Shown: positions 1 through 8,133, counted from the first letter of the stretch. The stretch: 64,000 bases of DNA from Lewinellaceae bacterium (GCA_020636255.1 JACJYE010000008.1:62001-126000); one strand, 5' to 3'. The notes: generated by a model from the letters alone, not told the origin. Numbers and translations: made by a program.

Positions 1-308
1 ATAAGCTGGTGCCTCCGCCGGGCATCTACGCGGTATGGGTGCACCACGAGAAAAAGCGGTACGGCGGCATGCTCTATATCGGCGACCGCCCCACCCTCAA
101 GCAATTTAAGAACCGGACCACCGAAGTCAATATTTTCGATTTCGACAAAACGATATACGGCGACGAGCTCCGGCTGGAGCTCGTACAGCGCATCCGCGAC
201 GATCAGCAGTTCGAAAGCCTGGAAGCGCTGAAAGCGCAATTGGAAAAGGACCGAAGTTTCACGCAGCAAGCCCTGGCTGCCCGGCCGACGGCCGAGTGGG
301 AAAAAAAA
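1..308 (+). CDS. ribF: Bifunctional riboflavin kinase/FAD synthetase, C-terminal part (5' end outside window)
   Basis: The frame is open from the first base, so the gene begins upstream. The visible ~100 residues match the C-terminal flavokinase domain of RibF, which phosphorylates riboflavin to FMN. They contain the PPPGIYAV strand, then GGMLYIGDRPT, the EVNIFDFD strand (its Glu is the family's catalytic base), and the closing helix ending LEALKAQLEKDR. That order and spacing are diagnostic. In the sequence as given there is no stop. The frame crosses an A9 tract (301-309) into the glycosyltransferase whose ATG is at 309. With eight A's, ribF would end at a TGA in an ATGA overlap, the usual operon arrangement. 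Either there is a one-base sequence error, a genuine fusion, or slippage. The identification of ribF is firm; how it ends is uncertain. Confidence 0.85.
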
Positions 309-309
309 A
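301..309 (+). other. A9 homopolymer at the ribF/glycosyltransferase junction
   Basis: Nine consecutive adenines end on the A of the ATG at 309. As given, they keep ribF and the glycosyltransferase in one frame. Losing one A puts the TGA at 310-312 in the ribF frame, giving a stop that overlaps the start as ATGA. Such tracts are prone to sequencing error and to RNA polymerase slippage. Confidence 0.7.
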
Positions 310-1349
310 TGAGCCAGTACCCCGGCGTGGCGGTCGTCATCCTCAACTACAACGGGCGGGCCTACCTGCAGCAGTTCCTGCCCGGCGTGCTGGCCAGTAC
401 TTATCCCAACTGTGAGGTCATCGTAGCTGATAACGGCTCCACCGATGGATCTCTGGCCTTTCTGGCGGAGCACTTTCCAGAGGTGCGCCATATCGACCTG
501 CGCAACAACTACGGTTATGCCCAGGGCTACAACCTGGCCCTGCAGCAGGTGGACGCGCCCTATTACGTGCTGCTGAATTCGGATGTGGAAGTGCCACCGG
601 ACTGGATCGAACCCGTTATTCGCATGATGGAAAAGGACCCGGCCATAGGTGCCTGCCAGCCGAAGATACTGGCCTACGATGAACGCGGCTATTTCGAATA
701 CGCCGGAGCATCCGGTGGGTGGCTCGACGCTATGGGGTACCCTTTCTGCCGGGGGCGCATTTTTGCCGTTACCGAAAAAGACGACGGGCAGTACGACAAA
801 AAACAGGAGATATTCTGGGCCACCGGCGCGGCATTTTTTGTAAGAAGCCAGCTGTTCCAGGCGCTGGATGGGTTCGACGCCGACTACTTTGCCCATTCCG
901 AAGAGATCGACCTGTGTTGGCGTATCAAGCGCTCCGGGTATAAGGTGATGGTTCAACCCCAATCTGTAGTGTACCACGTCGGTGGGGGCACCCTGTCTTA
1001 CCACACGCCCCGCAAGGTATACCTCAATTTCCGAAACAGCCTCTTCACGCTGCTGAAGAACGAAACGCCGCTGCGGCTGTCCTGGATACTGCCCATGCGC
1101 CTGCTGCTCGACGGCCTGGCAGGCCTGCTTTTCCTGTCGCAGGGCAAATTCGCGCTCATCCGGTCCATCGTTCGGGCCCACTGGTCGTTTTACCCGCGTT
1201 TCGGATACACCCTGCAAAAGCGCAGGCGGGCTGCTGCGCTGGCCCGGAAGGCCAGCATAGGCCCGTCGCGGGTGCATACGGGGCGGTATGGGGGCAGCAT
1301 CGTCTGGTCGTATTACGCCCGCCACAGGCATTTCTTCAGAAACCTCTGA
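309..1349 (+). CDS. Family 2 glycosyltransferase
   Basis: A 346-residue GT-A fold glycosyltransferase of the GT2 rhamnosyltransferase-like class, expected to add a sugar from a nucleotide-sugar donor to an envelope glycan on the cytoplasmic side. Visible motifs are VAVVILNYNGRAYL at the N-terminus, the donor-binding IVADNGSTDGS, the NNYGYAQGYN segment, the metal-binding LLNSDVEV (a DXD variant), and the WATGAAFFVRS / FAHSEEIDLCWRIKRSGYKV region that carries the catalytic ED-type acidic pair. A basic C-terminal tail with a weak hydrophobic stretch suggests membrane contact. The ATG at 309 starts the domain exactly. The same frame is open through ribF upstream, so the annotated start depends on the A9 tract. 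The rluA-type gene starts 5 bp downstream, so they are probably co-transcribed. Confidence 0.88.
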   Translation: MSQYPGVAVVILNYNGRAYLQQFLPGVLASTYPNCEVIVADNGSTDGSLAFLAEHFPEVRHIDLRNNYGYAQGYNLALQQVDAPYYVLLNSDVEVPPDWIEPVIRMMEKDPAIGACQPKILAYDERGYFEYAGASGGWLDAMGYPFCRGRIFAVTEKDDGQYDKKQEIFWATGAAFFVRSQLFQALDGFDADYFAHSEEIDLCWRIKRSGYKVMVQPQSVVYHVGGGTLSYHTPRKVYLNFRNSLFTLLKNETPLRLSWILPMRLLLDGLAGLLFLSQGKFALIRSIVRAHWSFYPRFGYTLQKRRRAAALARKASIGPSRVHTGRYGGSIVWSYYARHRHFFRNL

Positions 1350-1354
1350 CCACT

Positions 1355-2083
1355 ATGTCCAAATTCCAGCCGGAGATCATTTATGAAGATGAAGTGTTAT
1401 TAGTTGCCAGCAAGCCGGCGGGACTGCTCAGTATTCCCGGCCGCTACGACAAGGGCGAGCCCAGCCTGCTGAGCCTGCTCAACGAGCACTACACCAGAGT
1501 ACTGACGGTACACCGCATCGACCGGGATACCAGCGGGCTCATCGCGTTCGCCCGCAATGAAGAAGCGCACAAACACCTCTCCCAGCAGTTCGAAGCACGT
1601 AGTACACGCAAAACATACCTCGCCCTACTGGACGGCAGGCCGTTACAAGCCGAAGGTATCATCGACAGCCCGATAGCCGCAGACCCCGCTCACCCGGGCA
1701 AGATGAAAACCGCGCGAAAGGGCAAGGCCGCACGCACCAGCTACCGCATACTGGAAAACTTCAGGGCATTCAGCCTGGCCGAGGTGGAGATCGAGACCGG
1801 CCGCACCCACCAGATCAGGGTTCATTTCGCCTCCATCGGGTATCCGCTTGCCATAGATGCGCTTTACGGCCGGCGCGAAGCGCTGCTCCTATCGGATATC
1901 AAGCAACGCGGCTATCACCTGGGCCGCGGCCAGGAAGAACGCCCGTTGATGAGCCGCCTGTCTCTGCACGCATGGAAACTGGAGCTGGAACACCCCGCTA
2001 CCGGGCAGCCGATGGCCTTTGAAGCACCATTGCCGAAAGACCTCTCGGCTGTGCTCAGGCAGTTGAGAAAATGGGGAAACTGA
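1355..2083 (+). CDS. RluA-family RNA pseudouridine synthase
   Basis: A 242-residue enzyme that isomerises uridine to pseudouridine in rRNA or tRNA. The catalytic motif HRIDRDTSGL lies at residues 53-62, with Asp56 as the expected nucleophile. The motif KPAGLLSIPG at the N-terminal side and the RTHQIRVHFASIGYPLAIDALYG block (about residues 150-172) are the other RluA/RluC/RluD signatures. No N-terminal S4 RNA-binding domain is present, so it is closer to the short RluA or TruC type than to RluD. Its substrate cannot be told from sequence. It follows the glycosyltransferase after 5 bp and converges on the methyltransferase gene 19 bp later, where a small palindrome GGCGCTAGCGCC overlaps the neighbour's stop codon. 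Confidence 0.92.
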   Translation: MSKFQPEIIYEDEVLLVASKPAGLLSIPGRYDKGEPSLLSLLNEHYTRVLTVHRIDRDTSGLIAFARNEEAHKHLSQQFEARSTRKTYLALLDGRPLQAEGIIDSPIAADPAHPGKMKTARKGKAARTSYRILENFRAFSLAEVEIETGRTHQIRVHFASIGYPLAIDALYGRREALLLSDIKQRGYHLGRGQEERPLMSRLSLHAWKLELEHPATGQPMAFEAPLPKDLSAVLRQLRKWGN

Positions 2084-2102
2084 AGCAGTTAAGGGCGAGG
2101 CG

Positions 2103-2912
2103 CTAGCGCCACATCACTACCGTACCTTTTTCTGTGAACATCGATTTGGCATGCAGGCCGAACTCCTTTTGCCAGAGCTGGATGATGCGCTGTTCGTCCC
2201 TGCGGTTGGTATCGTCAAGGATGATGACCACCCTGTCGCTGAGTTTCTCTTTCAGCAGGGGCAGCGCCGGATAGCGGGCCAGCGGTTGGATATCTTCCGT
2301 AGGGCCGTCGATGACGAGCATGTCGATCTTATCGACCTTCTCCAGCACGTTGATGTCGTACCATTTCCAGCTATTGCCGTCAATATGGTATGCCTTCAGC
2401 GGAGCGAAGAGTACTTCGCTGTGCGGGTTGAGCACCTTTTCGCTGGTAAGCCCGGCATATTTTTCCAGGTGGTCGAGGGCGTAGTGGCGCGTCGTACTAC
2501 CCTCCTTTTTCAGCACTTCAGAAAGGATGATGGAAGAGACGCCCGAGCCGGCTTCTACGATCACCTGAGGCTGGTGGCTGTAGTAATACTCTACCAGCAC
2601 CTTGAGGAAATCCGGCGATCCGGCCACCTCGCGCATAGCGGGCAGGTTGACGGAAGGGGTAAAGCGGGAGTAGAGCCAGAGCAGCGCCTCCACCTGGTTG
2701 GTATCGTGGATACGGCTGAGCTGGAACTTGTAGATGAGCTGCAGGATGCGGAAGCCAAGCACCGAAAAGGCCAGTAGCAGCAGCGCGATGCCGGGCAGAA
2801 AAACCGGCAGGCCCAGCCCCCATTCAAGGAAGGCCAGCAGTACAACCAGCAGGCCGGAGCCTGCAACGGCGGCTTTAAAGAAAGCGAAGGTGGTATACGG
2901 TTTGTGTCTCAT
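2103..2912 (-). CDS. Membrane-anchored class I SAM-dependent methyltransferase
   Basis: 269 residues. Two hydrophobic segments at about residues 10-57 anchor the protein. A Rossmann-type methyltransferase domain follows: motif I VEAGSGVSSIIL (SAM binding), an acidic strand around YALDHLEKYAG, and a DMLVIDGP strand that in the Methyltransf_24-like families lines the active site. The ending VIILDDTNRRDEQRII also fits that group, often found beside glycan or glycolipid genes. The start ATG overlaps the stop of the sulfotransferase gene by 4 bp (ATGA), so the two form a minus-strand operon with the sulfotransferase first. Together they suggest sulfation and methylation of an exported glycan or lipid. 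The substrate is unknown. Confidence 0.75.
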   Translation of the reverse strand: MRHKPYTTFAFFKAAVAGSGLLVVLLAFLEWGLGLPVFLPGIALLLLAFSVLGFRILQLIYKFQLSRIHDTNQVEALLWLYSRFTPSVNLPAMREVAGSPDFLKVLVEYYYSHQPQVIVEAGSGVSSIILSEVLKKEGSTTRHYALDHLEKYAGLTSEKVLNPHSEVLFAPLKAYHIDGNSWKWYDINVLEKVDKIDMLVIDGPTEDIQPLARYPALPLLKEKLSDRVVIILDDTNRRDEQRIIQLWQKEFGLHAKSMFTEKGTVVMWR

Positions 2913-3493
2913 TGTTTCTGGCCCTTAATACGGCCGGCCATGCGGCCGAAGATACCGAGTTTTTTGGATTGGTTATAGCGGATCTCCCATTGGTGCATGG
3001 CTGCGTCGAGGTCGCCTTCGGCGCCGATCCATTGCCAGAAGCGCGGAAAATCCTGGCTGATCGTTTCCAGATGGATCGTCATCTGGTTGGGTTTGTCGCG
3101 CAGGAAATACTCGATATTATAGTGAATGGTTTCGAGCATATCGCGGCAGTATTTAAGGCCCCGTTGTTCGCCGGCCATAAGGATGCCTTTGGTATAGGCT
3201 CTGATGAGGCTGCCGGGATAATCCCAGCGGCGGTTGAAGCTGACGGCAGTGGGTTCCACATCGCGGCGCAGGTGCACATAAAAAGCATCCTTGCCATATT
3301 TTTTCCCTAACTTGCCGAGCATCCAGCTCAGTCGGTTATCCGCCTCGATATGGTTGTCGGGAAAGTCCAGGCGTTCTTCACCCAGGAGGGCGGGCCTGGT
3401 CTCATGGCCGGCCGAGAAATTGTCGATATGCTGGCAGGCGCGGATAAAAGTAGTAGACCCGCTTCTGCCGGAACAGAGAATGAATACGTTCAT
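2909..3493 (-). CDS. Sulfotransferase-like protein
   Basis: 194 residues with the PAPS-dependent sulfotransferase fold. The N-terminus VFILCSGRSGSTTFIRAC is the 5'-phosphosulfate-binding loop (SGRSGST). The segment FYVHLRRDVEPTAVSFNRRW matches the 3'-phosphate-binding strand and helix (an Arg, then an Asp and a Ser a few residues on). This is shorter than typical sulfotransferases of 250-300 residues, so the acceptor-binding region is reduced. It should transfer sulfate from PAPS to a sugar or lipid hydroxyl. It heads the minus-strand pair with the methyltransferase. Only 21 bp separate its ATG from the ATG of the divergent flippase, so its promoter probably lies within the flippase coding sequence. 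Confidence 0.75.
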   Translation of the reverse strand: MNVFILCSGRSGSTTFIRACQHIDNFSAGHETRPALLGEERLDFPDNHIEADNRLSWMLGKLGKKYGKDAFYVHLRRDVEPTAVSFNRRWDYPGSLIRAYTKGILMAGEQRGLKYCRDMLETIHYNIEYFLRDKPNQMTIHLETISQDFPRFWQWIGAEGDLDAAMHQWEIRYNQSKKLGIFGRMAGRIKGQKQ

Positions 3494-3514
3494 CGTGCTT
3501 AATGCTGATTCGCA

Positions 3515-5008
3515 ATGGGGAGTATAAAACGACAGGGCATCGGGTCGGGCGTATTTATGATCATCGGGCTGATCGTTGGTTTTGTCAACAATTCCATCCT
3601 GTTCCCGCGTTTCGTCGGCAAGGAAGTCCTAGGCTTTACCCAATGGCTCGTCGAACTATCCGGTTTGTTCATTTTGCTGTCGAGCTTTGGCAGCAACGCC
3701 GCCATTATCCGGTTTTTCCCCTATTTCAAAAATAAAGAGCAGCAACACGGCGGTTACCTCGGTTTCATGTTCATCATGCGGACGGTAGGCATCGTCCTGT
3801 CCGCAGCGCTGATCTTTTTGTTAAAGGGCTTCATCCTGCGCATCTACCAGTCGGAACAGAGCCAGCATTACATAGAAACCTATTACGGGTTGCTCATCGT
3901 GGTACTGGCGCTGACCTGCTACCTGGAACTGCTGGAGAACTACCTCGCGGCGCTCTTTCGCCCGCGCGTACCTACTTTTTTCCGCGACGTTTTCGCCCGC
4001 CTTACGGCGCTGGCGCTGATCCTGGCTTACTATTTCGGTTACATTAGCCTGGGCCAGTTTATCATCCTGTATGCCTGGCGGTTTGTCTTAAGCGTCCTGG
4101 GGCTGGCATTTTTTGCTAAATACATCGGAGAGCTCCACTTCAGTCCGGGCCTGGGTATATTCCGCACGCCCTTTTTCAAACAGATTGCTAGTTATAGTTT
4201 TTACTCCGTTTTTGCAACAATAGGCAGTAAAATCACCACCAAGATCGACATTTTGATGATCCCCGCTCTGCTCGATTTCAGCTATGGCGGCATCTACGTC
4301 GTATACTCGTTTTTCGCATCCGTCATCACGATCCCCCATCAGGGCATCGCCAAGATCGCTTCGCCCATCCTGGCCGATGCATGGAAGCGCGAGGACTTTG
4401 CGCAGATCCGGGACCTTTACAGCCGCACCGCGCTCGACACCTTTACGGCTGGGGTGCTCATCTTCGTGGGCCTGGCCATCAACCTCGAGAACATCGTGGC
4501 CATCCTGGGTGAAGAGTACCGGATCGGGCAATACGTGGCCATTTATCTGGGCATCGGCCAGTTGGCCCATACCGTCAACGGTTACAACGGGCTGCTGATC
4601 AATTATTCGCCCAAGTACCGCTACGACCTGGCCTTCAAAGCGATGACGGCCGTACTTACCGTTTTGACCAACTACATCTTCATCAAAGCATTCGGCATTA
4701 CCGGCGCCGCTATGGCCACCGCGCTGACCATCATCCTGATCAACGTGTTCATACAAGCCTTCCTGTACCGGCATTACCACATGCACCCCTTTTCCGTCAA
4801 CATGCTTAAAGTAGCCATTACCGGCGCCCTATGCCTGGGTGTCAATTATTTTATCCCCGTCATCCACTACCATTATATCTTCGATATTCTCGTAAGGTCC
4901 TCCGTGATCACGATCCTGTTCCTCGGGCTGGCCATTGGCCTGCGGCTGGCCCCCGATTATGCGGATTACTTTTGGAAAATGGTTGGCATGATCTGGAAAA
5001 GGCGCTAG
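3515..5008 (+). CDS. Polysaccharide flippase (Wzx/MOP superfamily)
   Basis: A 497-residue integral membrane protein with about 12-14 predicted hydrophobic segments throughout, of the polysaccharide biosynthesis/MATE-like superfamily. It starts MGSIKRQGIGSGVFMIIGLI, typical of the amphipathic lead and first helix of Wzx-like lipid-linked sugar flippases. Internal features such as GITGAAMATALTIILINVF in the C-terminal half fit the family. It should move undecaprenyl-linked glycan or a related lipid across the inner membrane. It stands on the opposite strand to the sulfotransferase pair and 96 bp upstream of the ABC-2 permease, consistent with one glycan export locus. No clear Shine-Dalgarno sequence is seen, as is usual in Bacteroidota. 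Confidence 0.85.
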   Translation: MGSIKRQGIGSGVFMIIGLIVGFVNNSILFPRFVGKEVLGFTQWLVELSGLFILLSSFGSNAAIIRFFPYFKNKEQQHGGYLGFMFIMRTVGIVLSAALIFLLKGFILRIYQSEQSQHYIETYYGLLIVVLALTCYLELLENYLAALFRPRVPTFFRDVFARLTALALILAYYFGYISLGQFIILYAWRFVLSVLGLAFFAKYIGELHFSPGLGIFRTPFFKQIASYSFYSVFATIGSKITTKIDILMIPALLDFSYGGIYVVYSFFASVITIPHQGIAKIASPILADAWKREDFAQIRDLYSRTALDTFTAGVLIFVGLAINLENIVAILGEEYRIGQYVAIYLGIGQLAHTVNGYNGLLINYSPKYRYDLAFKAMTAVLTVLTNYIFIKAFGITGAAMATALTIILINVFIQAFLYRHYHMHPFSVNMLKVAITGALCLGVNYFIPVIHYHYIFDILVRSSVITILFLGLAIGLRLAPDYADYFWKMVGMIWKRR

Positions 5009-5104
5009 TTTTAAGAACAAAACGCAAACTGTAGCTGGCCAAAGGCAACGATTTGACGGCCCCAACGTATAAGCACAACATTCGGAGTACAAAACGACGT
5101 AGTT

Positions 5105-5911
5105 ATGGTAAAAACCGTGGCGAATGTATGGGCAGGGCTCAAAGGATACCGCTACCTGGTATGGCAGCTGGTGCGCGCCAATATCGTGGGGGGGTATAAA
5201 AAATCCTTCATCGGCCTGGCCTGGATGTTCATCCTGCCGATACTGGCCGTGCTGGTATGGATCGTACTCAACGGAGCGGGCGTGGTGGACCCCGGCGATA
5301 CAGGCATCCCCTACCCCGCCTACGTATTGCTCAGCACCTCCATCTGGGGGTTTTTTCTGGAAATTTACAAGAGCTCGAGCAACGCGCTGTCCAATGAAGG
5401 CAAGCTGCTGATCATGAAGGACTTTCCCCGGGAAGTGCTGCTGGCGGAAAAAACCCTGGTGCACCTGATCAACTTTTCGATCCCCATGGTGCTCAACATC
5501 TGCGTGCTGCTGCTTTTCGGCGTCCGGTTCGGCTGGGCCAGCCTTTTGTTCCCTTTGTCGCTGCTGCCGCTTTTGCTGTTGGGGCTGGGCATCGGTATGA
5601 TCGTTTCCGTACTACGGGTTGTCGCCGTAGATATTTGCACCATGATCGACGAGGGCATGAAACTGCTGATGTTCCTGACGCCTATCGTTTACGCACCGAA
5701 AATACAGGCCGGCTGGCTTTCTGCTTTCGTACAGTGGAACCCGCTGACTTACCTGATCGGCTTTAGCCGCGGGCTGCTTACCGGCGACGGGTTCTATCAC
5801 CCACTGGCCTACCTGCTCTGTTCGCTCGGCACAGCCCTGTTTTTCCTCGCCGCCCTGGCCTTCTTCCGCGCCACAGGTAAGCGAGTACTGGAGCGGTTGG
5901 TGAATACGTGA
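5105..5911 (+). CDS. ABC-2 type polysaccharide exporter, permease subunit
   Basis: A 268-residue membrane subunit of a Wzm/TagG-like ABC-2 exporter. The first ~35 residues form an amphipathic segment that includes LVRANIVGGYKKSFIGLAW, the usual cytosolic motif of this family (R-x-x-x-x-x-Y-x-x-S-x-L/I-G). About six hydrophobic segments follow. The region LTPIVYAP and WNPLTYLIGFSRGLL near the C-terminus is also characteristic. It should form the channel that carries a lipid-linked polysaccharide to the periplasm using the ATPase encoded at 6255. The two subunit genes are normally adjacent; here a 343-bp repeat-rich spacer separates them. Confidence 0.9.
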   Translation: MVKTVANVWAGLKGYRYLVWQLVRANIVGGYKKSFIGLAWMFILPILAVLVWIVLNGAGVVDPGDTGIPYPAYVLLSTSIWGFFLEIYKSSSNALSNEGKLLIMKDFPREVLLAEKTLVHLINFSIPMVLNICVLLLFGVRFGWASLLFPLSLLPLLLLGLGIGMIVSVLRVVAVDICTMIDEGMKLLMFLTPIVYAPKIQAGWLSAFVQWNPLTYLIGFSRGLLTGDGFYHPLAYLLCSLGTALFFLAALAFFRATGKRVLERLVNT

Positions 5912-5987
5912 GGTTAAAGGGGGAAGGTTAAAGGTTAAAGGTTAAAGGTTAAAGGTTAAAGGGGGAAGGTTAAAGGGGGAAGGTTAA
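5912..5987 (+). repeat. Tandem GGTTAAA heptamers with GGGGGAA spacers
   Basis: Directly after the permease stop codon there is a short array of the heptamer GGTTAAA, with an uninterrupted run of copies near 5935-5961 and flanking units separated by GGGGGAA. It has no coding potential and is a probable site of slippage-driven length change. Confidence 0.85.
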
Positions 5988-6224
5988 GATGTCGTAGCGG
6001 CGGAGCCAACCGTCTCGCCCAAAGGGCGTTAACATAACAGCCACGGGCACCGCCCGTGGACAGATGCCGTAGCCGCGGAGCCATCCAGGTTCGTCTCGCC
6101 CAAAGGGCGTTAACATAACAGCCACGGGCACCGCCCGTGGACAGATGCCGTAGCCGCGGAGCCATCCAGGTTCGTCTCGCCCAAAGGGCGTTAACATAAC
6201 AGCCACGGGCGCCGCCCGTGGACA
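5988..6224 (+). repeat. Three tandem ~81-bp repeats, each with two hairpins
   Basis: The unit begins GATGCCGTAGCC. Copies start at 5988 (75 bp, slightly diverged), 6063 and 6144. Each contains a CGCCC/GGGCG stem with an AAA loop and a CCACGGGC/GCCCGTGG stem with a three-base loop (6041-6059, 6122-6140, 6203-6221). The last copy changes the loop from ACC to GCC. The array lies between the permease and ATPase genes of one exporter. The hairpins may slow transcription or stabilise the upstream mRNA, but that is inference. Confidence 0.9.
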
Positions 6225-6254
6225 AAGGCGGCGGAGCCGCAATAAAAAAATCAG

Positions 6255-7097
6255 ATGTCACAACAGGAAAGAAAAGTACTGGTCGAAGTAAAGGACGTGT
6301 CCAAGAAGTTTTGCAAGGACCTGAAGGCCAATATGTATTACGGGATAAAGGACGTCGTGCGGCAAACGTTCGGGCTGAGCCCGCACAATGACAGCCTGCG
6401 CCAGCACGAATTCTGGGCGCTCAACGGCGTCAGTTTCAATGTACACGAAGGAGAGATCCTGGCCGTGATCGGCGCCAACGGCTCGGGCAAGACCACCCTG
6501 ATGCGGCTGATCTCGGGTATTTACAGCATCGACAAAGGGCAGATAAACATCAACGGCGTGGGTAAAACGACGGCCATTTTCGCCCTTAATGCAGGGATGA
6601 ACCCCCTGTTTACCGGGCTGGAAAATATCTACCTGAAGGGCGCCATGTTCGGCCTTACCAAAAAAGAACTGCAGGAAAAGCTGGATTTCATTATCGAATT
6701 CTCCGAGCTGAAGGAATTTCTGAACAGCCCCGTTGGCAACTACTCCTCGGGCATGAAAGCCCGGCTGGCCTACTCCGTGGCCATCGCCACCGAGCCCAAC
6801 CTGTTCATCATCGACGAAGCACTGGCCGTCGGCGACAGCCTTTTTAAGGCCAAGTGTTACGAACACCTGCAGGAATATGTCAAGCAGCCCAACAAAGCGG
6901 TCATATACGTCACCAACCGCATCCGCAAGGTCATGGCCGTTGCCAGCCGGGTGGTCATCCTCGACAAGGGCAAGCTGATCTATGACAATACGAATGCGAC
7001 GGAAGCATTGGAGTTCTACATCAACAACTGCCTCCAGGGCCTGAGCGAAGAACTGCGCGAAACGCGACTGCGCCGGGTGCAGGAGTTTGAGATGTAG
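6255..7097 (+). CDS. ABC transporter ATP-binding subunit, polysaccharide exporter type
   Basis: A 280-residue Wzt/TagH-like nucleotide-binding domain. Walker A GANGSGKT is at residues 73-80, the Q-loop region sits in TTAIFALNAGMNP (a hallmark of this exporter family), the signature YSSGMKARL lies near residues 163-171, and Walker B LFIIDEAL is near residue 184 with AVGD as D-loop. The protein stops soon after the NBD, so it lacks the extra C-terminal carbohydrate-binding domain of Wzt. An unusual point is the switch position: the stretch VIYVTNRIRKV has Asn221 where the H-loop histidine is expected. That could lower ATPase activity or shift regulation. Its partner is the permease at 5105. Confidence 0.9.
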   Translation: MSQQERKVLVEVKDVSKKFCKDLKANMYYGIKDVVRQTFGLSPHNDSLRQHEFWALNGVSFNVHEGEILAVIGANGSGKTTLMRLISGIYSIDKGQININGVGKTTAIFALNAGMNPLFTGLENIYLKGAMFGLTKKELQEKLDFIIEFSELKEFLNSPVGNYSSGMKARLAYSVAIATEPNLFIIDEALAVGDSLFKAKCYEHLQEYVKQPNKAVIYVTNRIRKVMAVASRVVILDKGKLIYDNTNATEALEFYINNCLQGLSEELRETRLRRVQEFEM

Positions 7098-7382
7098 GAC
7101 TGGGTGAGGCATCCTTTGCGCCTTTCTCCGCGTTTTTGCCTTTGCGGTTCCTTTTACAAACAAGCTCTAAGAAGCATTTACAAGCCATCGTCTCGCGTAC
7201 TTCGCGTTGCCTTGGCGTCCTTCGCGGGAGGCCCCGGATAGTTCCCGCTAAGGGCGCCAAGGGTTCGCAAAGGGCACTAAGGGCTTCTTTTAACTTTCTT
7301 GGCGTACTTCGCGTTACCTTGGCTTACTTCGCGGGAAATCCCAGAGTGAAGACACGGGGATTTGACAATCAACACCTTACCA
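7098..7382. repeat. Non-coding spacer with degenerate word repeats and a long imperfect hairpin
   Basis: Repeated words such as CTTCGCG, CCTTGGCG and CCTTTGCG recur in this spacer. CCTTGGCG at 7210-7217 faces CGCCAAGG at 7255-7262, and the inner arms GCGGGA/TCCCGC also pair, giving an imperfect stem of about 19 bp. It separates the ABC ATPase gene from the 3' end of ccmB. No gene is seen. Confidence 0.6.
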
Positions 7383-8042
7383 TCAATCCCGCCACAGGAA
7401 GGGGAAAAGAACGATGGCCAGGCCTACCAGTAGTAGGTCGATGGATAACAGGATGAGGATATCCTTCTGAACGCCCGTGTCCTGCATAAGGCGCAGGGCA
7501 TTGGCCGACAGCTTGATGAGGGTGAGCAGGATGGGGATGATCAGTGGAAAGCTCAGTATGGCCATGAGCGTAGCGTTGTTATCCGCTTTGGACGATATGG
7601 CCGAGATGAAAGTGAAGGTAATGGAAAAACCGACGCTGCCCAGCAGCAGGGCCAGGAAGAACTGGCTGGTATCCTTGACCGGGTTGCCCGCTACGAGGCT
7701 GAAAGCACCCCAGGTAAGCAGGCTGAGCAACAGCAGCAGGATGATATTGTAAAGTATCTTGGAAAGGATAATGGATACGGGGTTGGCAAGGCCGTAGTAA
7801 TACAGCTGCCTGCTGCTGTTCTCCTGCACAAAACTTTTCACGATCGCGCTCACGGAGGTGAACAGGATGATGATCCAGAACATGGTGTTCCAGACGTCGG
7901 GCTGCATCTTCCGAAAAGAAATGTATACGATAAAGATGGTAGAAAAGACATATAACAGTATGCCGCTGATGGCATAACTGCTGCGCAATTCCAGTTTCAG
8001 GTCCTTCTGGAGCAGGTATCCGGCCTCTTTTAAAATACTCAT
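7383..8042 (-). CDS. ccmB: Cytochrome c maturation / heme exporter protein CcmB
   Basis: 219 residues with six predicted membrane spans, starting MSILKEAGYLLQKDLKLELR. The cytosolic lead KDLKLELR, the following first helix, and the central PVSIILSKILYN and SVGFSITFTFISAISSKADNNATLMAILSFPLIIPIL blocks are CcmB signatures. CcmB is the membrane part of the CcmAB ABC complex that drives heme release during periplasmic cytochrome c assembly. A longer frame opens at 8129, but the ATG at 8042 sits exactly at the conserved N-terminus and is preferred. ccmA and ccmC are not in the window; ccmE and ccmF diverge from it. A TATTTTTG motif (minus strand, 8047-8054) lies just upstream of the ATG. Confidence 0.93.
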   Translation of the reverse strand: MSILKEAGYLLQKDLKLELRSSYAISGILLYVFSTIFIVYISFRKMQPDVWNTMFWIIILFTSVSAIVKSFVQENSSRQLYYYGLANPVSIILSKILYNIILLLLLSLLTWGAFSLVAGNPVKDTSQFFLALLLGSVGFSITFTFISAISSKADNNATLMAILSFPLIIPILLTLIKLSANALRLMQDTGVQKDILILLSIDLLLVGLAIVLFPFLWRD

Positions 8043-8133
8043 CGGGCAAAAATAAGAGAATTGGATCAATGCATTTATGGAAGTTGACAAGTTTTTGACG
8101 GTCCATAAACAAGCATTGGCAATAAACAAAGCT

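Noticed and set aside
5988..6224. Possible CRISPR-like array
   Set aside because: The units are contiguous and nearly identical with no unique spacers, and there are no cas genes nearby.
5956..6261. Minus-strand frames encoding a 27-residue repeat across the 81-bp units
   Set aside because: 81 is a multiple of three, so any open frame stays open across the repeats. There is no signal, domain or non-repeat part, and hairpins dominate the sequence.
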